DNA of 64,000 bases from Phoronis australis (Eukaryota; Phoronida; Phoronidae), in the NCBI GenBank assembly GCA_002633005.1, contig NMRA01000108.1:300500-364499 (forward strand), in the 5' to 3' direction. This document shows, piece after piece, positions 47,201 to 59,200 of the stretch. The position numbers and the translations under genes are program-made. The notes under the pieces are model-generated. The model worked only from the letters and a program-made list of their open reading frames with translations. It did not search any database and was not told the origin of the DNA. Position 1 is the stretch's first letter. Each line of letters opens with the position of its first letter.

Positions 47201-50200
47201 TCACTAGATGGCATTCTAATCCTCTCCTGTCCAAGTGATCTGTCTAACGTTGGTCTTGGTGGTGACATTGATGTAGATATAGCCATTGAGGGGAGTATTT
47301 CATGAGGCCTGTGACTGCGTGCAACAGCGGGAGTCTCGTTCAAGTCACCCATGACATACGGAGGAGCTTTGGAAGTGCTAGCAACTGCTTGGTTGTCAGT
47401 CATTTCTGGTCGTTGCCGTTTGAATGTGTCGTGTTCCTCTATCGTCTGCTTACGAGCTCTGAGTACATCAAGCTTTTTCTCCATGTCTTGAATGTGTCGT
47501 CTGCAATACAACGTTGTCATGGTTAGTAATTTTGAACAAGAAATGAACATCCACAGAGAAACCATGAGATAAACTTGAAGAACCTTAACCAAGAACCTAG
47601 TAATTGCAACAATACAAAAGTCTTAATATGTCGTTGAGTAAATGTAAATAGTTCACCAGTTCGCGACAGTAAAATAATTATTATTTTGGTCGAGGTTAGA
47701 GCTGGTACCAAAATTTAGAAATTAACAATACTGGCCATCCCAAATTCAAGAATAGCCAGAAACGTGAATTTTATGTTGGCAACAGCTATTTTTGAAGATT
47801 TATCCCAGTCTTAGTTGACACAAAACGCGAGTCCAATACTTGAGAAATACGAAAAATGCCAACTTTATCCATGCCCCAATCTTCAGAATCAAGAAAATAC
47901 AATTTCAGTGTCCCAAATTTTAGCGACTTTCCCAAATTGGAGAATTTTTACCATAGATTGTTAGTCATGAAGAACAGAAAGTGTGACCTCACCAAAAAAC
48001 CTTCAAAAACTTGTATAAAATTCGTAATTCCAATTCGTTCAGAAACACTTCAATGCGAAAAAACTTTGTGGATAGAACATCCCTGGGCTACCATGTATTC
48101 TGACAAATTCCTCGACTTGTGTGCAGCTGAAAAGCTGGATTTCCTGAAAATTTTATTCATAATTTATAAACTAAGCAAAGTTTATATAAAGGGCATCAGT
48201 TTGTGAAAGATAGATGTTTGTAATTGTACCGTCTCTGCATCTGCTTGCAATTGTTGTACCACAGTGACACGTCTAGGGTACAAAATCTAGATAATGAAGG
48301 CACACTTGCAAAAGGGAAACTTTAAATCTACATACTGAAGGCTTTCCTGCTCTTCTTGGGCTTTGGCTAGTTTATCAGCGACTTGTGAGTCAGCAACAGA
48401 CTGCAAACAAAAGACAGAAACTAGTGATGGAAGATACAGTAAACATATTCGAAGTTTCATTCAGAGGGTTACTCCCATATATATCTCTTAGCCTCAAACC
48501 AAACGTTGAAATACAGCGCTAAATGAAGATGCATTCAACTTGCTAAGAGCATTGTCACACTAAGTGAGTTCTCGGTATGAGCTGGAAAACACAGAAAATT
48601 AGTAAAATCCTACTAAGTATTGAGATTGACGAGACTTCAGTATGAGTTCCATAGTAGGCGTCACATAGCGTTGGGTAATAACACTGCATGACGTGGCTTA
48701 TATGTCCCCACGATAAATGCCACAAGGAACAACATCCTCTTTCTCCAAATCTTTTATTCATTAGAGGGTACTTTTCTATTCCGGGTTCACAGATAATCAG
48801 GGCCCGGTCTCTAATATTTGTACTCGAAATGAACTAAAAACTATTTTTGGCAATTTCTCAGCTCCTTTTGTGCGAACTTAAGATAATTGGTTATCAGACT
48901 GTGCTCGAATACATTATAGTTTATGCATAGGAGTTTCTAGTTCAAGTTTGCCCTTGAAGACCCTTATATTCGAACTACAAACTCGAGTAAAAACTCTAAA
49001 TTTCGAGTTCAAACTCGAACTTATTGCTTTAATATTGGGTTTACAAACTGTGAACTAAGGCCAATGAATTATCTACGTAAGTTATTGTGTACTATAGCAT
49101 AGAATAATAGACACTTATCTTGAGTTCGCCCAAAAGTAGAGTAGAAAATGTCAAACCTAATTTCGAGTTCCATTTCGAGTAAAAAGATTGGAGACCGGGC
49201 CCAGGGCAGTGTTTTGGGTTTGAAACATCAACATAAAAGGCTCAATTAAGGCCTGAAATCATCAGCCAATACTGTGCAACGCCCAGAACACAGTAGCCTA
49301 GGTGACACAATCTACTTTAACAACTGACTGGCAATGAACAGATTGCCTTAGCTCTTCCACTAGCCTATTAATGTCTCACTGCACATAATTCCCAACACTG
49401 AGGTTTAATAGTCATCTTAACAGATAACCAGTGGGTTCAGTCATATGGAAGATATGTACTGTGAGATATACTAAAATAAAATTGCTTTCCAATTTCTAAA
49501 ATGACTTAGGATAGTGGGCGAATGTAAGTGCCACTTAAAAATGAATCAGGATAATTTCTGCCAATACTGCTTAGTGCAATAATACGACCAGGAATGTATC
49601 CAATAGACCCCAGACTCACAGCTAGCACCTGTGGTGAAAAAAATCTTCGCTTACCGAAACAGTGATTTGCAGGGCTTGGAATGACCAATGACAAAAACAG
49701 GAAAAATTTCCAGGTGGTGCATCGTTCCACGAATAAATAGGTGTGTGTGATAGAAATATTTTTGTGATGTAAAATTTAACTGAAATAAAAATTAATGCAT
49801 GAATAAAGTTGAAATAATGATAAAAAAGAGACGAAAAAAGAGGAAACAGTAAATCAAATAAAAGGAAATCAGATCCAAAAAAGAAGAAATCCTCTTAAAA
49901 GAGGAAAATTCCAGGCACTGGATTTCTATGCTGTAATACAACATTCCAACCTCACCGACAAATCAACGGTCGTCATTTTGTTATGTAATACTTGTAAACT
50001 CTCGTGCATACTCGCAAAATGCCTTTCAGTTGCGTAATTTCAGGTGATCGGGCGTTATATACAGAATACATTCCTGACCTTGTCATTAGTATCAATTTTG
50101 AAGAGGATACACTCCTATGACTATCATTCCAGAGTGCATTACAACAAAGCTTCATCGACAGACCTGGTGTTTTGCGCCTCTTCTGAGCCTCTCGGCTTGC

Positions 50201-53200
50201 TCTATAGGGTGCAGCAGTGGATCGTTTCCAGCTATCACCGAGTCACTTTTACCGGACGTTGCTGTACTCTGCGAACCACTAGACATGGTATAGACCGATA
50301 GCGGAGAATCTTTTTGTTCTGAGAGCAGTCCGTCTGAGATGGGGTGCTGGCCGGACACTGTTTCCTCTGCAAAAAAATCATGGTAGGAAAAGATTGGTAC
50401 ACTCCATGACCCATTGACTTAACTGTGCCTCACATGCACATCGTGTTTTCATTTTCCAGAACTTTTCCAGGATACAATTTTCATTTCCATAAATTATTTT
50501 CCATAGTTTTTGCAGAGGAGTTATTAGCCAAGCATAAATAAATGGGTGACTTCTAACAAGGCTTGCAAAGTTAGATTCTTCTTTCTTATGGGTTTTTTAT
50601 CCTAAAGACAAAAAATTAAATTGACAATGACAGCACCAGTTTATTCAAGATATTGGGATGAGGCAGTTGGCTACACCATTGAATGTATTAGCCAGGGTTT
50701 CGTGTTGCAAAGGCTTAAGTTATGATGATTAAAGGGATAGCTTTGCAATCAAAACATGAGATATGCTGTCATAACATGGAAGACACCCATTTTAGTGACT
50801 ACATCGCACTAGAATCCATCAGCAAAAGAAGTCAAGTTCAAGTATCATGGGACTATGTAAATATTTGCAGGATTAAATTGAGATTTCTCGTACAGAGAAG
50901 CTTAATGGTTGTTACGAACTGCAGAATATGTCCAAAAACATAAAGAATATCAAAAATACATTTAATGAAAGCATTAAAAGATTTAATAAAAACAAAAACA
51001 TAGTTAACTGACGATTGCGAGACTAGAAAATTTATACTGCAAACTAAATCGTACTGTCTGTTAAAAACCTTATTCACAGAACATAGTTTCTAATATATAA
51101 ATATTGAGTATCATGATGACATATCGTAGACACATAAACATTGCAACTGCAAGTTACAACCAATAAGCAGCTGATTTGGCATGATTAAAGCGACATTAAA
51201 TCCATGCTTTCTGTTAAAATACAGAACTTTGATTTAGGTCACTTATCATCATAAAATAAGTCTGATTTGGTTCCTTATTCAGTTTAGAAATGACCTAGGG
51301 AAGGATTGACAGTACTTTTACTTTTTCTGATGAAAATCATAAAAAATTGAAGGTGGTGATGTGTCAAAAAACAAGGGTTTAATTCCCTTTGACACCAACA
51401 GGAAAAGGTTGAGAGCTTTTACCAGTAGACAGGGATTCCCTCTCAGGTGGAGAAGGCCTAGGAAGTCCAGCTACGGGTGCTTCGTCTCTTATTGGAGTCA
51501 ACTCCGTCTGGTTCACCTCCTCCCATTCTTTCCGCTGCTTGTGAATACGAGATATCAACTTTTTCAGAGCTTTCTCTGCAAAAACGCATTCAGTAGGGAC
51601 AAAGGCAACAACAACAGACATGGATAATTTAGAAATGTTTTAACAGTCAGAATTTCACACAATACAAACATAAGGATTTTGATATCTCCTTTCCTGTATG
51701 AATAACTTTTTGCCAAAAAACAACTTCAGATGTTACAACGGTTTGTCTTTAAATGACAGTGAAGCTTTGCCACTTACAGACCCAAGAGTTCAAACCACGC
51801 ATTGTTTGACGTTTGATGTTTAAATGACCTGTATGCATTTAGCCAGCATCAAAAACTATGTGTGCACATACACATGCACATGCACACGCAGCCCCCTCCC
51901 CACACACACAGAGGAACAGTCTATACTACCCATCAATAACTTACCTTTGACCTTTTCTCCACTGGTCTTTGGGCTTCCCGCCACAATATTGGTTACCTCC
52001 TTAAGAGGCACAGGTTTAGTCGCTTTCTCGTCATTGTCACGAGTGGGCGTGTCCTCGTCTGATGGAACAGGAGTCACGTCAAGGTCATCCACGAGACTGG
52101 GGCGCACGGGGGGTTGTTGAGGATCCAGGGCCAGGGACAGGTCACCACAGAAATCTGAGTGGAATGAAACAGAGGTCACTCCGCGAAAAGCTCTACAAGA
52201 GTGACTTTAGCATCGCAAACAATACTAAGAGTTTAGAAAGACGCACACCAGGCACCCGATGAGAAATTTCAAAACCAATGACGCAAAAAGTGATGAAAAG
52301 GTGTAGGAGCACATCTGCAGAAACAGAGAGACTCAAAGGAATTACGCAGCCATTTGACCTCCACTAGAATCTTATTTTTCACTAATTTTGGAAAAAGCAA
52401 CTAAAAATGTTAAAACCAGACAGGACATTTTTCACTATTGAAAAGGCTTTTTGTAAAACAAACTGGCACCTGCACAGACTGTGGCAACCATCAAATTGTG
52501 ACAGTTTGTATTGACCTTCAAAGCAACTGCTATAATTTATCCTTATGACATTTTCTGATTTGTAGGATTGTAGAGGTGACTGGACAGAGAAGATGACTCC
52601 CCCCAAGGTGTGCAAAAATGTCTCAGCTTGTGGGTAATGTTTGAGTTTATTTGACTCCAGAAACCTCAAATTGTCGCAGCCAAAACCTATGACAGCTTGT
52701 TACCCAAAGGCCAGCACAAATTGCCACAGTTTGAATACAGCAACAGTTTGAGGTCTTGCAGGAATCACTTAAGTGTTACAAATGCTCAAATCTTTCTTCA
52801 CTTTTGTTGACATTCACTTATCCACCAAACTGTTCATAGTTTATACAATTACATAAATAAACAAATCATAGCACAATTTTACTAACCAGTCGCAGCCAAA
52901 TACATGTTTTCAAAAGCTTCCTCCATATTCCGCTGTTGTTCAGTTTTCTGGTCCAGGCGCTGATGAGGTGGGTTGAAAATGTTTTTCTAAAACACAGCAT
53001 ATGTATAGTGCAGCATTTATACAGCAATGTATCCAAAAGCTGTACAGTGCAGACTTCAAGCTACTACTTGTTAAGGTATTGCAAAATATTAAGTCAACAA
53101 AAATGAAACCTCACTTCAAATTGAACAAACTATTGCCATGGTTGCATCATTCTAATTTGCAAGGGGTGATTACCTGACATAAGAATTGCTCCTACTTGCA

Positions 53201-56200
53201 TTCTATGACACCTACATGCAGTAAACATAATGTCAAGCATGGAAATGAATCCTTTAATTTTAGTTTTGCATAACAATCAACAAAATGAAAACTCCATCCC
53301 ATGTTGCGAAATGCATTGGTTTGCTTACCATACTGGTCAGGGAATTGCTCTTCAATTTTGCNTTCAAAGCAACTGCTATAATTTTTCCTTATGACATTTT
53401 CTGATTTGTAGGATTGTAGAGGTGACTAGACGAAAAAGATGACTCCCCCAAGGTGTGCAAAAATGTCTCAGCTTGTGGGTAGTATCTGAGTTTATTTGAC
53501 TCCACAAACCTCAAATCCTCAAATTGTCGCAGCCAAAACCTACGACAGCTTGTGACCCAAAGGTCAGCACAAATTGTCACAGTTTGAATACAGCAACAGT
53601 TTGAGGTCTTGTAGGAATCACTCAGGGCTTGGAATGACCAATGACAAAAAACGCGGAAACTTTGAAACCTTTTACGGCCCAAATCATGCCCGATAACCAG
53701 CCTTGAAATGGTCAATGTGAACCTTTCCCCGACAAAAATCAATCGGGAGGACTAAAAAAAACAACGTTACCACCATCAGTAGCATGCGTCTGCGTCCTTT
53801 TAGCTCGCCCGTCCACTCCCAACCCACACATTTTTGGCTGCAGAGCGGTAGTATTTGTCGCCGCGCTCAACAATAACACGAGACGCCATTGAAAATCCCA
53901 CCACGCTGCCCCAGATGCCCCGGCAATGTTGACAATTTACGTTCCTCCGAAACATAAAGAGCAACTTCCGCTTTTCGAGGTGAACGTCGTCTGCAACGCC
54001 GCGGCAAGAAAGGAATTTGCCACGGAAATTTTATATCAAATCCGATTTTTTACGCGGAAATATTATAAAAAAAGCGGAAAGCACATTTGAAAAAAGCGGA
54101 AATCCGCGTTTCCGCGGAAAATTCCAAGCCCTGATCACTAAAGTGTTAAAAATGCTCAAATCTTTCTTCACTTTTGTTGATATTCACTTATCCACCAAAC
54201 TGTTCATAGTTTATACAGTTACATAAATAAAGAAATCATAGCACAATTTTACTTACCAGTCGCAGCCAAATACATGTTTTCAAAAGCTTCCTCCATATTC
54301 CGCTGTTGTTCAGTTTTCTGGTCTAGGCGCTGATGAGGTGGGTTGAAAATGTTTTTCTAAAACACAGCATATGTACAGTGCAGCATTTATACACTCAGCA
54401 ATGTATCCAAAAGCTCTACAGTGCAGACCTCAAGCTACTACCTGTTAAAAGGTATTTCAAAATATTTAGTCAACAAAAATGAAACCTCACTTCAAATTGA
54501 ACAAACTATTGCCATGGTTGCATCATTTTAAATTTGCAAGGGGTGATTACCTGACATAAGAATTGCTCCTACTTGCATTCTAAGACACCTACATACAGTA
54601 AACATAATGCCAAGCATGGAACTGAATCCTTTAATTTTAGTTTTGCAGAACAATCTACAAAACGAAAACTCCATCCCATGTGGCGAAATGCATTGGTTTG
54701 CTTACCATACTGGTCAAGGAATTGCTCTTCAATTTTGCAGGGCTAGTAATTGTCAAAGGTATCTCCAATGCAAAGTTACATCCATTGTTATGCCACTTGC
54801 AGAACACCAAGTGGTGACATTTGGCCAATAGCAACCAATACCTAACCAGCAGGACATGTGACCAACAGCAACCAATCCCTAACCAGCAGGTGGTAACATG
54901 TGACCAACAGCAACCAATCCCTAACCAACAGGCGGTGTCATGTGACCAACATTATCCAATCTCAACACTAAATCTCCCTTACAGGTATGTGAGAGACCAT
55001 CTGAGACCTCCTGATCTTGTCTGCCCTCTGTAGTTCACTCAGGTCAAGCAGCAGCTGATCATAGTCCTATAAATAAACAATCATGTGACTGGCACATTCT
55101 GCAGCGAGGGTTAAGGGAAGGGTCGCATCATGGTTCTCATACATAAAATTATCAACATCATGATTCATGGTTGTATTTCACGGATCATGGCAGATACTTG
55201 TCCTTCTTGTGGTCGCTATGGATTCTCGACACCAATTTTCTGGTAGACCACCACTAATTCCTACCTCCTTGCCCCAATCCCAATTTGTGTTCTCATTCAA
55301 GTTCTAGGATTCAGATTAATTTCACGGTGACCTTCAAATCATAGTTCACGGCTATGAAAATCACCAGTTTTGTTTCATGAATGCCAAAAACAGCATTTCA
55401 CGAGTCGCTGAAAAGTCCTTCATGCCCTCTATATGTGTGCAGAACATTTTGGCAATACTAGTAATAGCGTGAGCTAAATTTGATAACTGCTTAATGACAT
55501 TGTCATACAAATAAGAAAACAAAGGGAAAAACACAGCTCCAAAACACAATGATAAATACAATGTGCAGAGGAAAAATCACCAATTTAAGGCTGAGAAAGT
55601 ATTATGCATTTGGTCACATATTTAAAACAATACATCAAAGTTGAACATTTAACTCAATTGAAGAAAAAATCTGTAGGCAGAAAGGAATTTTATTAATTTT
55701 ATTTTTTGTCACTACCAATCTGTCTTTAGGTGGTTCATGTATCCATGCAATTTCAGTAACTTTTAACAAAAAACAGTGTACATTTATAGCAAAACAACAT
55801 TTATCTGTAAAATAGCAAAAGACAATATGATAAATGTGCTCATTTTAATTTCTGTTTTATGCAATGCTTGATTTTGTCATGAAAATCGCTTATGCAAAAA
55901 GTTAAACATTTTGAAAACAATTATTCTTAAAAGCATTTTAGAGAGCATGGTCTCTGAAACTTTCAGTCCATTCTGAGGTACGACGTACTAAAGTTAGCTA
56001 ACTTCTGATTTTTTTCCAGGAATACGGTCAAGACATCATCAGTGCTGTAGCAGCCAAATCGCTTACTCATAAAATAAACCAAAATTTAAAACCAAAAATA
56101 TTCATATCATCCATGACTATCAAGTCGAGTGTTCTACCTGTTTTAACAACTCCTTCCGCCGAGCGTGATTGTGCCGCAATCTTGCCTTCTCCAGGGTTTC

Positions 56201-59200
56201 TTGCCGCAACTTCTTGTCCAGCTCTCGTCGTTCCTCAATGCGTAGCTCTTCCTCCTGTGCGGCCATCTTGGCGTTCTGGCCGTCTGCCTCGTCTGCGCGT
56301 TCCACGGCAAAGTCTTGCATATGGTGCATCGTGTGAGAGAAGGAGGTGGCATCATAGACACGAACAGGCTTGTCTGAGAAATAAATCAATTTTACTCTAT
56401 TGTAATTAAAAAACTGTCAATAGAGGGCACAATATGCCATGGACCTGTCCGCAAATCAGTGTTCTGTTCTCGTTAGGAAAAAATTGAAAATTTCGTGAAA
56501 TCCAGCAGGAAAGACTGCGGTGGACGGTGATTAAAAGACGACGGCAATATAACTCCCATACTTACTGCAACAGGAACATTTTTCAGGATCCATTTTTCAT
56601 GCGGACCTTTGAAAGTTAACAGTCATTGATGTTAGATAAACATATCCTAAAAGCAATACGTGTATATATGAACAATGTAAAAGTTTTAACAACGTTTTGA
56701 TATGCATTCTGTCATAGCACTTTTAAGATATCACTTCGTTGGCAGGTTGGCTTATATTCAAACTCTGATCACAATTATCAGTTTTTGTGAATGCTTTCCA
56801 TCAAATTATGTAAACATTCTATTACTATGATCAAAATATCACGTTATGATGACTTACGTCGGGGTTCTTTCAAATTTCTGACTGGATCTGGAGGAGGGGG
56901 AGGCAAAGAAGCTATCCTTGATGCTCTTACTCGCTCAAGTTGCAGTGCACTTTTTCTGCACAAGAAACATGAAAGACAAGCGTGATAGTAAACTGTGGCA
57001 ATTCAACTTTGCAAAAAAAAAAGATTTTAAAGCACATAATTGCATCTAACAAATCTTTACTTTTCAGCAGACTAAAATTCATGACCTTCACATAAAGGAC
57101 ACAGCTCAACCTAGTTATACTGAGGCGTAACGTCAATGCATTCCCTGAGGCATCATAAACAACTATCTGCTGCCAACTGGAGAAAGATTGATAATTTCAT
57201 GGACAAAACAAAAGTTAATCAAACTATTCAGCAATCCTGTCAATTTCTAAAATCCACCATGAAGCTGAACATTTCTGGCCATTGTATGAACCAAATGTAA
57301 AGAGAAAATTTTACCTATAAAATATGTGGGCGTATTCTTCAACCGTTCTAGTCTCCCTATCGCTCCTCAACTTCTGAAGAGCAGCCAACTGACGTTCCTC
57401 GGCTCTCTTTTGGTCCTCCAACATGACAATGACTTGTTCTTCATACTTTGGATCCTGAAACAGCAATTGCCACAGTCACCAGCAAAGTGGGCAGGGGTGT
57501 TCGCAAGTAAAATTCCAAATATTCTGCGGGACCAGTCTTTATTCTAGTTTATCCTATTTTTTTCTAGTTTTTGAAGCGCAAAACAACAACATCTATTCCA
57601 AGTCACGTGACAGGGTTATGTTCCATCAAAGTGGAGGAGAATATCGTCATGGTAGTTTGAACAAAATGAGCGAGTCAGCAAACACTAAACGGAAACTGTT
57701 TGCTAAGAAATTTCACCATCAGAGTAGCCAAAAGTGTTGAACACCTATACCAGGATTGGATGGCTTGCAGTGAACAGGGATTAATCATGACTTCCTAGTG
57801 CTCCTACCCCTGTCAATGCCAGTATCCATGGCAACTTACAAAGTCTTTTGCCGCTTGATGGCTCTGTCCCACCGTCCTCAAGTTCGCGTCATAGACGTTC
57901 TGGAGTCTCCGTAACTCCTCAGCTTTCTCCAGCTGCCACTCAGTTGCGATCTTGTCAGCCAACTTGTTCAGTTGTTTCTCTTTTTCCTTTCGCACAGCAT
58001 CGCGTATCTTTGATGCATTCCTTTTGGCTATCTCACGAACCTATAGACAAGATGTCAGGTAAATATGCAAACGTGGAGGGAAATTAGTAGGACAGGGCAT
58101 AACGATCTAAAAACGACTTCCTAAAATTGCTTTGAGGAGGTGAAGTAGTGACATCATTATAGAAATGATGTTGCAATAACATCACTGATAAGTATGTCTA
58201 AACAAGCGTCCAACCTGGAGTAAAAATTGTTTATAACTTAAAAACTGTTGAATTTGGACAATTCGCTAGAAAATGACATCTGATCGACATCTTTTGAAAC
58301 AGCAAAGAATGCAACAAAAAGATAGAGTGACTTGGTTCAGATAAGTATAGTATACCTGTCTTAAACAGTTCAATCTTAGCTTGTGCTTGCAGTGGGGACG
58401 GTACAAATGTTTGCTTCTAAACTAAAAATGACCACAGACAGATGCACTCTAATCTACAGATTCACTCTAAAACAAACAGTATTATGCAACTGGTAAAAGT
58501 ACGCATTCCAAATATCCAACATACTAAACAGATAGCAAGCACCAGCCAGGTTTGACATGTCAAATGAATGACTTTCCGTTACAAAACATCTGTTGCATGT
58601 TGTTGTAATGGCACCTCTATCGAACTACGGATAGACTCAATTATAAAATAAAGAACAAAAACAATTTCCGAAAAGGCTTTGCCAAGTGTGCAAGTAGTTC
58701 CGGTTTCTTTACTAGTGCATCAGACATGCGCAAGCCACATGGTTGGAACCCCTGCACAAAAGACCTGTGAGCAAAACTCATGCGAGCCCTGCTATCGATC
58801 AACATGATCTTCGTGAAAGAAGCGTTCAAGTCTGCATGTGTCTGTTAAGTAAATAGACAGACTTTACCATTTGTTGCCATGCACTATTAGTTGTAGGCGT
58901 GCGATGGTGCCACACGGAAGCTTGCATGAAAAGCTGGGCAAGACAAGCAGGTGTTTAGGAGTTTCAAAGTCAGTATTGCCTACACAACTTACTTTCACCT
59001 AGTTGATAAGTACTTAAAGCTAAACAACGGAGTGTAAATAACATGTGACGAAAATGAAGCTGCTGCAGACACTGCCAGGGCCATTGTTCATCCAAGGGGA
59101 AAGGTGCCTGTGCCTTCTGAGACGGGAATATTTCGGGGTGATGGGAAAATTCTGCATCTCAATCACCATCGATAGCACCTCTCACCCTGTTACAAGCCCT

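Larger units (their letters stand above)
47501..50163 (-). other. CEP295 introns 10 and 11
   Basis: Non-coding apart from exon 11 at 48336-48400. Two inverted-repeat elements lie here (48800-49202 and 49670-49920). Confidence 0.6.
52518..54738. repeat. assembly duplication around N53362, one copy with a transposon
   Basis: 52518-53361 and 53363-54738 are alternative versions of the same segment, both containing CEP295 exon 7. The second is longer because it holds the 511-bp element at 53623-54133. Confidence 0.85.

Noticed and set aside
54821-55033. Plus-strand repetitive protein (TCDQQQPIPNQQ units)
   Set aside because: It is the translation of the intronic minisatellite and runs into the antisense of CEP295 exon 6.
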